Part shown: piece after piece, positions 45,407 to 54,077 of the stretch
How positions within the stretch are numbered: the stretch's first letter is position 1
How the letters are laid out: every line of letters begins with the position of its first letter
Assembly (NCBI RefSeq): GCF_004402015.1
Contig: NZ_SOPW01000002.1
Location: 219,603-283,602, forward strand
DNA from: Filobacillus milosensis
GTDB lineage: Bacteria; Bacillota; Bacilli; Bacillales; Alkalibacillaceae
Reading direction: 5' to 3'
DNA: 64,000 bases
The notes under the pieces: model-generated
Database searches by the model: none
The model's input: only the letters and a program-made list of their open reading frames with translations
Told to the model about the DNA's origin: nothing
Program-made: the position numbers and the translations under genes

Positions 45407-47881
45407 TTATTCAACTTTAAATAGTTTATAGGTTTTCCCTAATTTATTAAATCCGTTCTGTCCTCTTACTTGCTCATTAATCACAAGCTGATAAAAATTG
45501 CCTACTTGATAGTTGTTTGCTGTTATTGTGATTACCGTATTTTTATCATTAAACTCAAATGATACGTCTTGTTTTTCACCATCTACATTTTCGATAAAGA
45601 TTGAATCTTCATGAACCGATTCTGGATCAATCGAACGGTCAAATGTCACTTTCCACTTTTTACTTTGTGGAACAACATCATAATTTTCAAGTTGATTAAA
45701 CGATTGTATTTGATTGTTGAATGATAGTACCACTTCATCCATGTTTACCGATCCTACAGAACCTTTAGCACCTTTATCCATAAATATGTGATCGATTGTA
45801 AATGGAGACGTTAGAGATTTTGGTAACTCAGCTTTAACATACTGCCATCCACTCCATTGCTGAGAATTCTGTTGAGTAAATGGAATTTGATGTGTTTGAC
45901 TATCTTCACTAGTTACTTGAATACCTAATTGGTGATCTCTTAAATCTCCTCTGACCCACATACCGATATGTTCAGGCTGGTCTTTAATTTCATCACCGTT
46001 ATATTCTACTTTGAATGTATCACCATCACCGAAATTATAATCTAGTTGTAACGACTGCTGACCTATCGCCGCTTGCTCAGAGCTCTGTGTCAATTCAACT
46101 TGCTCACTGCCTGCAAACCAATTCAGATCTCCTTCAAGAGAATCGACAGTACGATCGTCTCCACCAACTATGACATCCGACGTGTAGGTGATGCCATTGA
46201 TTGATACAACGACCTCTCCATCTTGACTGAGTGACGCCGATGTAAACTCACCTTGATCATTAACAGTTCCAATATTATTAGTTACCGACCATTCAGCTAA
46301 CCCTGGATCCCATATTACAGGGGAACCATCAGCCATTTGAGCATCTAAATCAAATGTTAGATTTCTATCATAGCCAACTTGAACGGCATCAGGCGATAGT
46401 TTCACTTCATCTGGTGCTTGAATAACTTCGATTGGAATAACTTTTTCAGCTTGATCCATAGATACGACGATTGATCCCGAACCTGCTTCTTCCGCAATGA
46501 AAGATTGACCTTCCAAGCGGCCTATATTCCCTTCAACTTTAAAGCTTAAATCAGAATCAACATAATCTACTGGATGATAGTACTCATCTAACACGTAATT
46601 AACATCAAAAGAAAAGCCCGTTCCAATGACTACTTTTCCTTCTTCATCGCGTTCTACACCTATTTTGTGTGGTATACCAGACTCTTTGTTAACTACAGCA
46701 AACAAACCATTGATTACTGAACGTTCATAACCACTTGATGGGCGGTTCATAAGTGACGGATACACATCACCATATTCTCTAGCAACCATCGTGGTAGATC
46801 CTCCGCCATCTAGATTAATAGCTTGATAGATTCCTTTGCTTTTCAGATACTGAGCAAAATCTATTAAACTCATTCCATCACTGTAACCTGATTGGCGGCC
46901 ATCAACTGTTATAAGGTAAACTTTAGATCCATCCTGATTAACACCAATGGCAGTTCTTGGTGCCTGAGCCCTCGCTACATAGTTACTCGGAATCATATCA
47001 GAGGCAACTTCGCCTCCCTGCAATAAAACAGGGCCAGTACCAATCACATATTGCGTATCTTTCCATTGATTATTAGTATCTAACTTCAAATCTACTGTAT
47101 CGCCTATTTCTAACCCTTCAGCGATATCAGAATTACCATGTACAGATATAACATACCCATCACTTGGAATATTACGTGCAGGATCAGTCATGTATGGACG
47201 AATCTCCTTAACTTGTCCTGTAATTACCTCTCCTAATTCCATCTCATTTCCTTCAATGTTCTTGCTGACTTTATGTACATAGATTTCAACGCCCCATTTA
47301 TTCGTTCCAGGCGTGTAATGATAATTTGAAGGAGAGTATAATACACTTTCTCCCGCGCCACGTTCACTATTATATTTATCTACTGTTATGGTTTTTCCAT
47401 TGGCATTAAATTCAATGTCAAGGTCAAACGTTCCGATTAAGCCTTCTCCATCGTTACTCATACCAAAGGCACTCGGTGTTTGCATATAGCCACTACTACT
47501 TGCTACTGTCCCTAAATTTAATAACTTACCATCTTTTGAAATAAGATATGTAGGACGTTCAAAATCTGTATAGAAAAAACTCGCATTCACCCCTCCGACT
47601 ACTCGATAACCAGGTTCACTAATCTCTCGAGCTAAATCAGACAACTGATCGACTGAAGGGTAATTGTCATTCATACCCAAATCTAAATCTAAATGAGACT
47701 GAGATAGGTCGAGCTCCATCATACGTATCGATTGAGAGTCTTGACTTTCATCTAACTCATACTCAACTCCCGGAGTAACCTCATAAGATTTTGTTTCCGC
47801 TAAACTTCCAATTGCTAAAACATTCCCCACCAAAACTAAAACGATAAAAACACTTAATCCTCTAAAAAATTGTTTTCTCAT
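45407..47881 (-). CDS. Secreted phosphodiester glycosidase (NAGPA-like) with C-terminal Ig-like regions
   Basis: This 824-residue exported protein has a signal peptide (FFRGLSVFIVLVLVGNVLAIG). A phosphodiester-glycosidase domain spans roughly residues 60-400 (GGVNASFFYTDFERPTYLISKDG, RTAIGVNQDGSKVYLITVDGR, INLDGGGSTTMVAREYGD). About 400 residues of beta-sandwich-like repeats follow (FKVEGNIGRLEGQSF, PVIWDPGLAEWSVTNN). NAGPA domains cleave sugar-phosphodiester bonds, and in Gram-positives they are linked to wall teichoic acid or capsule turnover. The substrate here is unknown. No SLH repeat is visible, but SLH genes surround it. Confidence 0.85.
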   Translation of the reverse strand: MRKQFFRGLSVFIVLVLVGNVLAIGSLAETKSYEVTPGVEYELDESQDSQSIRMMELDLSQSHLDLDLGMNDNYPSVDQLSDLAREISEPGYRVVGGVNASFFYTDFERPTYLISKDGKLLNLGTVASSSGYMQTPSAFGMSNDGEGLIGTFDLDIEFNANGKTITVDKYNSERGAGESVLYSPSNYHYTPGTNKWGVEIYVHKVSKNIEGNEMELGEVITGQVKEIRPYMTDPARNIPSDGYVISVHGNSDIAEGLEIGDTVDLKLDTNNQWKDTQYVIGTGPVLLQGGEVASDMIPSNYVARAQAPRTAIGVNQDGSKVYLITVDGRQSGYSDGMSLIDFAQYLKSKGIYQAINLDGGGSTTMVAREYGDVYPSLMNRPSSGYERSVINGLFAVVNKESGIPHKIGVERDEEGKVVIGTGFSFDVNYVLDEYYHPVDYVDSDLSFKVEGNIGRLEGQSFIAEEAGSGSIVVSMDQAEKVIPIEVIQAPDEVKLSPDAVQVGYDRNLTFDLDAQMADGSPVIWDPGLAEWSVTNNIGTVNDQGEFTSASLSQDGEVVVSINGITYTSDVIVGGDDRTVDSLEGDLNWFAGSEQVELTQSSEQAAIGQQSLQLDYNFGDGDTFKVEYNGDEIKDQPEHIGMWVRGDLRDHQLGIQVTSEDSQTHQIPFTQQNSQQWSGWQYVKAELPKSLTSPFTIDHIFMDKGAKGSVGSVNMDEVVLSFNNQIQSFNQLENYDVVPQSKKWKVTFDRSIDPESVHEDSIFIENVDGEKQDVSFEFNDKNTVITITANNYQVGNFYQLVINEQVRGQNGFNKLGKTYKLFKVE

Positions 47882-48077
47882 TCCTGTTGTTCCCCCACCT
47901 ATGAAGAGTTTTTAACAAATCTATTATTTTCTTAGTCTATCATGATTTAACCAAATTTTGTCACTATTTGTAGATTTTAAGAAAATAGTAGGATGTGGAA
48001 AACAACAAATATATGACTAAATGATTAGAAAATATTGGTGTAGTGGTGATTTTCCATTGTGTTTAGGGGCCAAAAGT

Positions 48078-48108
48078 AAAAAAACTGAGAGCTTTACTTA
48101 ACTCTCAG
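48078..48108 (-). terminator. Terminator of the EAL-PAS gene
   Basis: On the minus strand CTGAGAG and CTCTCAG form a stem whose 5' arm is inside the 3' end of the gene, followed by TTTTTTTAC. Confidence 0.78.
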
Positions 48109-49678
48109 CTTTCTCTTTAGCAAATAGAATAATAGAAGTATGATCAGTTCCCTTACTAACAATCGGTGACAGTTTAACTTTAAAACTTTTACGTTCAAAA
48201 CTAGGCGTTAACATGTCTAAGTCAAAAAATTGCACCTTTGACTCTTGCTTCACGCTGTCAAATATTTGATGTACTCTATGTTTTGATTCTTCAGGAACGA
48301 TGTCAAAAAGACTTTTATCAGTCACCCCTGCTTGTAAATAGCCCAAAACTTTCTTAAATGAAGGGGTCATGTAAGTCATATTCATTGAGTTATCTAAAAC
48401 AATAATATAATCAGACACATGATTTAATACATAAGTTAAAGTTCTCTTTGTTTCTACCAATGATTGTTCAATTTCACGTCGTTCAGAAATGTCAATGCAT
48501 GAACCAATCACCTCAACAACCTCTCCACCTTTAATCACTGGCCTTAATGAAGCTGTATAATAAACACCATTAGTAATACCTTCATAAATTACAGGATTCT
48601 CACCATTCCAAGCTCTTTCATAATAAGGTGTTTTTCTTTCAGCTACTTCGGTTGGCATAAAATCAAAAAGTTCGTAACCTATGACCTCTTCCGGTTGTAT
48701 GTTCATTTTGCTCAAAAGTTCGCCTTCTGACATTGTATGTATAAATTTATTACCAATTTTCTTATATTTAAAAATTAACCCTTGCTGCTTAGATAACGTT
48801 TCTTTTAATTCTTGTCGTGCTACATTCAGGGCTTCTTCTAATTCCTTTTTATTAGATTGAATTTCTGAAATCCCGAACTCTTTTACTTTTTCTTCAACTT
48901 CTTTTTGTTGGACAAGAATTTCTTTAACAGGAATAGGGTGGCTAAAAAAGAACCCTTGACCCTCATCGCACAAATTGCGTTGCAAAAAAGTTAAATGTTC
49001 TTCTTTTTCAATTCCTTCTGCCACAACTTTAATACCTAACTGGTGGCTCATACCAATAATCATTTTAACAATGGTTTCATCGTTTTTATCATCAGTCGAT
49101 TTAAAAACAAATGCCTTATCGATTTTAATTTTATCAAATGGTAAAGTGGTTAAATAACTAAGCGCACTGTAACCTTTTCCAAAATCGTCTAAACTAAGAT
49201 GAACACCAAGTTTTTTTATGTCTTTAATGACTTGCTGAACTTCCTCAACGGCCATCATAACATTCTCAGTAATTTCAATTTCGATTAAATGAGGTGGTAC
49301 TTTATACTCTTCCATTATATGTTTGAATTTTTTTGCTAAGTCATTTTGGTAAAGTTGTTGAGGTGATAGGTTAATAGATGTAATTGGATCATTTACCCCT
49401 TGATCTAACCATGCTCTTAATTGAGCGCATGACTCTCTAAAGACCCAATCACCAATTTCATCAATCAAACCATTTTTTTCAGCGTAGGGGATAAAATCAT
49501 TTGGCATAATTAACCCTTCTTTAGGATGGTTCCATCGAATTAATGCCTCTACACCAACAAGTTTTCCAGACTTTAAACATAGTCTAGGCTGATAATAGAG
49601 TTCAAATTGGTCTTGAGCAATCGCTTCTCTTAGTTGTTCACTCAAATCAATACCTGCTTTTTGCATAACCTCAACCAC
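48098..49678 (-). CDS. EAL-domain cyclic-di-GMP phosphodiesterase with C-terminal PAS domains
   Basis: This 526-residue cytosolic protein starts with an EAL domain (residues about 12-260) and ends with two PAS-type domains. All EAL catalytic residues are seen: GVEALIRW, INLSPQQL, IEITENV, LDDFGKGYSAL, IKIDKAFV, VAEGIE and the final EGQGFFFSHP. A helical linker (260-300, coiled-coil-like) leads to PAS domains at about 300-400 and 405-520. No GGDEF domain is present. Sensor-after-enzyme order is uncommon. The GTG at 49678 is weakly supported, and an ATG at 49666 is an alternative. It should lower cyclic-di-GMP in response to an unknown signal. Confidence 0.85.
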   Translation of the reverse strand: MVEVMQKAGIDLSEQLREAIAQDQFELYYQPRLCLKSGKLVGVEALIRWNHPKEGLIMPNDFIPYAEKNGLIDEIGDWVFRESCAQLRAWLDQGVNDPITSINLSPQQLYQNDLAKKFKHIMEEYKVPPHLIEIEITENVMMAVEEVQQVIKDIKKLGVHLSLDDFGKGYSALSYLTTLPFDKIKIDKAFVFKSTDDKNDETIVKMIIGMSHQLGIKVVAEGIEKEEHLTFLQRNLCDEGQGFFFSHPIPVKEILVQQKEVEEKVKEFGISEIQSNKKELEEALNVARQELKETLSKQQGLIFKYKKIGNKFIHTMSEGELLSKMNIQPEEVIGYELFDFMPTEVAERKTPYYERAWNGENPVIYEGITNGVYYTASLRPVIKGGEVVEVIGSCIDISERREIEQSLVETKRTLTYVLNHVSDYIIVLDNSMNMTYMTPSFKKVLGYLQAGVTDKSLFDIVPEESKHRVHQIFDSVKQESKVQFFDLDMLTPSFERKSFKVKLSPIVSKGTDHTSIILFAKEKAES

Positions 49679-49844
49679 TCCATATAGTGAAAAATAACTA
49701 GTTATAACTTGACCATACTAATAACAATGCACTAAAATTATGTTACTCAAAGTATACATAAATTCTACAATTTTCGTCAATGGAATTTTTCATAAAATTC
49801 TAAATACTTTGGAATTAACTGGATGGTCATACAAATAAAGGTAT

Positions 49845-49883
49845 AAAAAACTAAGAAGACCAAGCTTTTCGCTTGGTCTTCTT
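49845..49883 (-). terminator. Terminator of the NlpC/P60-SLH gene
   Basis: AAGAAGACCAAGC / GCTTGGTCTTCTT is a perfect 13-bp stem, followed on the minus strand by AGTTTTTTATA. Confidence 0.88.
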
Positions 49884-49899
49884 TGACTTAAGGGGGAGT

Positions 49900-50919
49900 T
49901 TAATTCATCAATTTATATAGGATTAAGGCAAACTCAGCTCGGCTTATTGAGTTATCTGGTCGGAATGTACCATCTGTATACCCTTGCACAATACCTTCAG
50001 ATTTTAAAGCTACAATGGATTCATAGCTATCTAATGTCGGATTAACATCCGTGAAGTTATCTGCAGTTGTCGCATCTAAATCAAATGCGTTTGCTACCAT
50101 GATAGCTACTTCTTCTCGCGTTACATGTTCTTCAGGATTTAGTTGAGATCCATCGATGTGATCAAATAATCCTGCCTGCTCTGCAATCGCAACTTCTTCT
50201 GCATACCACTTATCCTTTATGTCTTCAAATGAGCTGTTAGTTGCTTGAGTATTGAAATCATTAGATCTAACGATTAATGCTGCGATTTGTGCTCTTGTTA
50301 GATTTAAGTCAGCCCCAAATTCATCCTGACCGATACCATGGATAATATCATTCTGACTTAATACTTTTACTTCATCATATGCCCAGTGATTTGTTTTAAC
50401 ATCAGTATATTCGCCTGGGCCTAATTCACGCTCTTTTTCATAAGAAGCCTGAACAACCTCAGATTCCTCTTCTTTTTCCATTACACGTTTGGCACTTAAA
50501 TATCTTGGCGCCCAATAATTTGAGTAAAGGTTATCTGTTGTAACCCCTCTTGAATATGATGCGTGAATAAATTCACCATTTCCTATGTATATACCTGCAT
50601 GAGATACGCCAGAACCAAACGTATTAAAGAAGACTAAATCCCCTTTTTGTAAGTTTGATTTTGCAACAGATTCTCCCGTTTGAGCTAACTGACTCGTCGT
50701 ACGTGGTAAATCAATGTCATATTGATCAAACACGTAGCCAATATAACCGGAGCAGTCAAAGCCACTTGTTGTCGTGCCTCCATAATTATATGGTATTCCT
50801 ATGTATTTTTTTGCTGTATTTGCGAGTTCATCTTGATTAGAAGATGCTGCTATGGTCATTGCTTGAGTTGCCATTGAAACAAGAAGTAAAACTACTAAAA
50901 GTGATGAAATTTTTCTCAA
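49900..50919 (-). CDS. Secreted NlpC/P60 (C40) cell-wall peptidase with three SLH domains
   Basis: This wall hydrolase cuts gamma-D-glutamyl-diaminopimelate bonds or similar in peptidoglycan. A signal peptide leads to an NlpC/P60 domain (residues about 30-145) with catalytic Cys in GFDCSGYIGYVFD, His in GVSHAGIYIGNG and the third polar residue near FIHASYS. Three SLH repeats follow (about 170-340; YTDVKTNHWAYDEVKVLS, VQGYTDGTFRPDNSISRAEF). I take the TTG at 50919, 10 nt after GGAGG, since a TTG at 50928 is only 1 nt away from it. It is divergent from the transglycosylase-SLH gene. Confidence 0.9.
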   Translation of the reverse strand: MRKISSLLVVLLLVSMATQAMTIAASSNQDELANTAKKYIGIPYNYGGTTTSGFDCSGYIGYVFDQYDIDLPRTTSQLAQTGESVAKSNLQKGDLVFFNTFGSGVSHAGIYIGNGEFIHASYSRGVTTDNLYSNYWAPRYLSAKRVMEKEEESEVVQASYEKERELGPGEYTDVKTNHWAYDEVKVLSQNDIIHGIGQDEFGADLNLTRAQIAALIVRSNDFNTQATNSSFEDIKDKWYAEEVAIAEQAGLFDHIDGSQLNPEEHVTREEVAIMVANAFDLDATTADNFTDVNPTLDSYESIVALKSEGIVQGYTDGTFRPDNSISRAEFALILYKLMN

Positions 50920-51087
50920 TCGCTTCAATCCTCCTAACCTTATTTTCTAGTAGTCTATCATATTAACAAGCTATATAACATTACAGGTGTGTAACAATTG
51001 AAAATGAGCATGTTTTCCTATATTTACTAGGCAAAACTGTGTTAAGATTTTAATAGAAAATTTTAGTAATTAGGAGGAAATACATAA

Positions 51088-52542
51088 ATGAGAGTATTTA
51101 TTTCTTCATTAATAGTTGTTTTAGTGGTGGTTTTATTGCCTACTAATCTAGCAGCTGAGAGCAGTATCAGTGAGGCTTGTGATTACGAACAGATTGATGG
51201 TGAAAATCCAGACATGCAGACTATGAATTGCTTATTAACTGAAACAGCACTTGAATACAATGTCCCACCTGAAATTGTTAAAGCGATCGCTGAAGGTGAA
51301 AGTGGAAATTGGAGACATTTTGATGAAAACGGTGAAGCGATTGTGACGAAGGACAATGGGATCGGAGTCATGCAGATTACTAATCGAAGTGAATTTGATG
51401 AAGAACGACTTAAAACAGATATCGTTTACAATATTGAATCTGGCGTTAAAACATTAAATGATATGTTTAGCCGCAATGATTTGCCCGTAATTAATGATGG
51501 TCATCGAGACATTCTAGAACATTGGTATTTTGCTGTGATGGCATATAACGGAACAAAACCAGTAAATAGCCCGGTTTACCAGGAATCAGGCGAACGTAAT
51601 ACAGATGCTTATCAAGAGAAGATTTTTGATATAGTTGAAGAATTTAGCTTAATAGAGTTAGAGACTCTTTCTTTTACAGTAGAAGATTTTGAATATGATA
51701 CTGATTCGACCGATAATATTGAGTTTGTAACGATGGAGTATCAATTCGACCTTTCTTTAACGAAAACTAAACATAAGTTTGCGGCAGGAAATTCAGTAAC
51801 TTCTACAACGGACCTAAATATTCGCGAGTCCGCTTCGAAAGATAGTTTAAAAGTTGGTACGTTGAGTGAAGGTGAAGTCGCTACAATAAGTGGAAAGTTT
51901 GAATATGATGAGGCAGCGGACAAGAAAAATCACTTCGTTTGGTACCCAGTTACATTAAGTGATGGAACAAAAGGTTATGCAGCTTCAAGTTACTTAACGG
52001 TTAAATTTAAAGATGTTAATTCTGGGCATTATGCGGAGGAAGCTATCTATTATTTGAATGACCGAGGAATTTTAAAGGGAGTTGGAAATGGCAATTTTGG
52101 ATTGGGCCAGGAGCTGACTCGGTGGCAAGCTGCGATTTTACTTAATCGTGCTAACGATGTGCCACTAACCGATAGGCCTGACCCAGAGCTATCAGATATT
52201 TCTACGGACTATCAATATTATAATCATATCGCTGCAGCTGTTGATGAAGGGTTTTTCGGCGGATATGAAGACGGTACTTTTAAGCCGAATAAAACTTTAA
52301 CTCGTGCAGAGATGGCCGTTGTACTTGAAAGAATTTATAACTTTACTTCTGATCCAACAGGGCACCCTTTTAGCGACATTACTGCTGATAAGTGGTATTC
52401 AGATGCAATCGTGCGTTTATATAATGCTGGCATAGCTGCTGGAATCACAAAAACAACATTTGGCCCACAAATTACAATTACACGTGAACAATTCGCAGTA
52501 TTTTTAGCTCGTTCATTAAGTGAAAACTTTAGATTAAAATAA
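51088..52542 (+). CDS. Secreted lytic-transglycosylase-like protein with SH3 and SLH domains
   Basis: This 484-residue exported protein has a short signal peptide (residues 1-24). A goose-lysozyme/SLT-like domain follows (about 40-190), with catalytic Glu likely in IAEGESGNW and later GVMQITN. An SH3 domain (about 232-310; TDLNIRESASKDSLKVGTLSEG) and three SLH repeats (about 310-480; GGYEDGTFKPNKTLTRAEMA) complete it. It likely cleaves the glycan strands of peptidoglycan while held on the wall polymer. AGGAGG precedes the ATG. It pairs functionally with the divergent NlpC/P60-SLH gene. Confidence 0.85.
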   Translation: MRVFISSLIVVLVVVLLPTNLAAESSISEACDYEQIDGENPDMQTMNCLLTETALEYNVPPEIVKAIAEGESGNWRHFDENGEAIVTKDNGIGVMQITNRSEFDEERLKTDIVYNIESGVKTLNDMFSRNDLPVINDGHRDILEHWYFAVMAYNGTKPVNSPVYQESGERNTDAYQEKIFDIVEEFSLIELETLSFTVEDFEYDTDSTDNIEFVTMEYQFDLSLTKTKHKFAAGNSVTSTTDLNIRESASKDSLKVGTLSEGEVATISGKFEYDEAADKKNHFVWYPVTLSDGTKGYAASSYLTVKFKDVNSGHYAEEAIYYLNDRGILKGVGNGNFGLGQELTRWQAAILLNRANDVPLTDRPDPELSDISTDYQYYNHIAAAVDEGFFGGYEDGTFKPNKTLTRAEMAVVLERIYNFTSDPTGHPFSDITADKWYSDAIVRLYNAGIAAGITKTTFGPQITITREQFAVFLARSLSENFRLK

Positions 52543-52547
52543 GCGGA

Positions 52548-52578
52548 AACCAGTAGGTCGTCACCTACTGGTTTTTAT
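52548..52578 (+). terminator. Terminator of the transglycosylase-SLH gene
   Basis: AACCAGTAGGT / ACCTACTGGTT is a perfect 11-bp stem followed by TTTATTT. Confidence 0.85.
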
Positions 52579-52628
52579 TTGAATTAAAGATTATAATATT
52601 ATCAAAAAATATAGGAGGAAATTATAAA

Positions 52629-53579
52629 GTGGTATTATTACCTCGAACGAAACCTTCAACTCTGACTCAACTCGAATGTTTACTCCCACGATATCATGCA
52701 ACACGCACCCTCAGGGAAAAATTAAACGATTTACTTGTTCGTGAAGCTTCTGGTTATGAAGGCGAACAATCTCTAGATTACTATTATGGTTTGCTAGATT
52801 TAAAGGAATTTCCAATCTTGCACGGGCTTAGATTAAATAACGGCGATCAATTTTTCCAAATGGATACACTAATTTTATTTCCTAACTTCTTCTTAATTAT
52901 TGAAGTGAAAAATTACTCAGGATTAATACGATATGACGTAGATAGCGGTCTCCTCACCCGCGAGAAAAAGGATGGGGTGATTGAGCGATTTGATGACCCC
53001 GTTGCTCAAGCCCGGGTTCAGAGGCATCAACTCTTGAAATACCTACTTTCTATACACTACCCCCAAGTTCCGATTCACACCTTAACCGTTTTTTCCAACC
53101 CTAAAGGCATTCTCCAAATTGAAGGAAAAACAAACGATTTAATCTTATCCCAACGCTTATTGAAGCGAATCCCAGAACTACGTAAATATTACAAGAAGAA
53201 CTATTTAAGCATTTCCGAACTCGAGTCACTCGGTAAAACCCTCGCTCAACATCACAAACCTTATAACCGTAAAATTATAGAGCGATTTAACATTGATCGT
53301 GTGATGATTCGAAACGGGGTCTGGTGCACCAAATGCAAAAAACGAATGATGGTCCGCGAAGCCCGCAGCTGGCACTGCAAACCATGCAACCATTCCGACC
53401 CAAATGCACACATCCAAGCATTAATAGAATACCGCGAGATATTTGGAGATACGATTACGAATAAGGAAGCTACGGAGTTTTTGGGTAGTCCGAGTAGGCA
53501 TGTGACCAAAAGATTATTATCTCATTTAAAGTCCTATGGAACCACGAAAGGAACGGTATATAGTTTAAAAGAGTTGTAG
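52629..53579 (+). CDS. NERD nuclease-like protein with zinc ribbon and putative HTH (array-associated copy 1)
   Basis: This 316-residue protein starts at a GTG behind AGGAGG. The NERD domain (about 38-160) has the core of a PD-(D/E)xK nuclease: Glu-44/46 in GYEGEQSLDYY, Asp-79 in QMDTLIL and Glu-92/Lys-94 in IIEVKNYSG. Cys-233, -236, -250 and -253 form a zinc ribbon. The last 45 residues (TNKEATEFLGSPSRHVTKRL) look like a helix-turn-helix. The paralogue at 62783 has Asp-79, Glu-92 and Lys-94 at identical positions. A 20-bp tandem array begins 16 bp after the stop with no terminator between. NERD proteins are predicted nucleases of unknown role. Confidence 0.85.
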   Translation: MVLLPRTKPSTLTQLECLLPRYHATRTLREKLNDLLVREASGYEGEQSLDYYYGLLDLKEFPILHGLRLNNGDQFFQMDTLILFPNFFLIIEVKNYSGLIRYDVDSGLLTREKKDGVIERFDDPVAQARVQRHQLLKYLLSIHYPQVPIHTLTVFSNPKGILQIEGKTNDLILSQRLLKRIPELRKYYKKNYLSISELESLGKTLAQHHKPYNRKIIERFNIDRVMIRNGVWCTKCKKRMMVREARSWHCKPCNHSDPNAHIQALIEYREIFGDTITNKEATEFLGSPSRHVTKRLLSHLKSYGTTKGTVYSLKEL

Positions 53580-53594
53580 ATTGGATTGAATTTC

Positions 53595-54030
53595 TGTGAG
53601 CGCTCAATTATTACCGTGAACGCTCAATTATTCTCGCGAACGATCAATTATTCTAGTGAGCGCTCAATTATTCTCGTGAGCGCTCAATTATTCTCGTGAA
53701 TGCTCAATTATTCTCGCGAGCGCTCATTTATTCCCGTGAGCGCTCATTTATTCCCATGAGCGCTCAATTATTCCCATGAGCGCTCAATTATTCCCGTGAG
53801 CGCTCATTTATTCACGTGAACGCTCATTTATTCTCGTGAGCGCTCATTTATTCTCGTGAGCGCTCATTTATTCCCGTGAACGCTCAATTATTCTCGTGAG
53901 CGCTCATTTATTCCCGTGAGCGCTCATTTATTCCCGTGAGCGCTCATTTATTCCCGTGAGCGCTCATTTATTCCCGTGAGCGCTCATTTATTCCCGTGAG
54001 CGCTCATTTATTCCCATGAGCGCTCAATTA
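53595..54030 (+). repeat. 20-bp tandem repeat array with palindromic TGAGCGCTCA core
   Basis: About 22 copies follow one another with an exact 20-bp period. Consensus from the GC-rich core is CGCTCA(A/T)TTATTCYCGTGAG, and each junction makes the palindrome TGAGCGCTCA. Twenty-one full units run from 53601 to 54020 with partial units on both ends. There are no unique spacers. The gene-proximal units are most divergent, and the distal units 53901-54000 are identical. The 20-bp period shifts frame and introduces stops on both strands, so it is not coding. It ends 11 bp before a terminator. Confidence 0.95.
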
Positions 54031-54035
54031 ACATA

Positions 54036-54065
54036 TGAAAAGCCCCTTCGCCACTGCGAAGGGGC
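54036..54065 (-). terminator. Terminator between the array and the chromate-transporter genes
   Basis: GCCCCTTCG / CGAAGGGGC is a perfect 9-bp stem. On the minus strand it is followed by TTTTCAT, so it serves the chromate genes. On the plus strand it may end transcripts that cross the array. Confidence 0.8.
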
Positions 54066-54077
54066 ATCCTTATTTCT

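Noticed and set aside
48975..49157. Plus-strand reading frames opposite the EAL, AEC and TRAP genes
   Set aside because: They are antisense shadows of well-supported genes, without ribosome sites.
53595..54030. CRISPR array
   Set aside because: Units are contiguous 20-mers with no unique spacers, and no cas genes are nearby.
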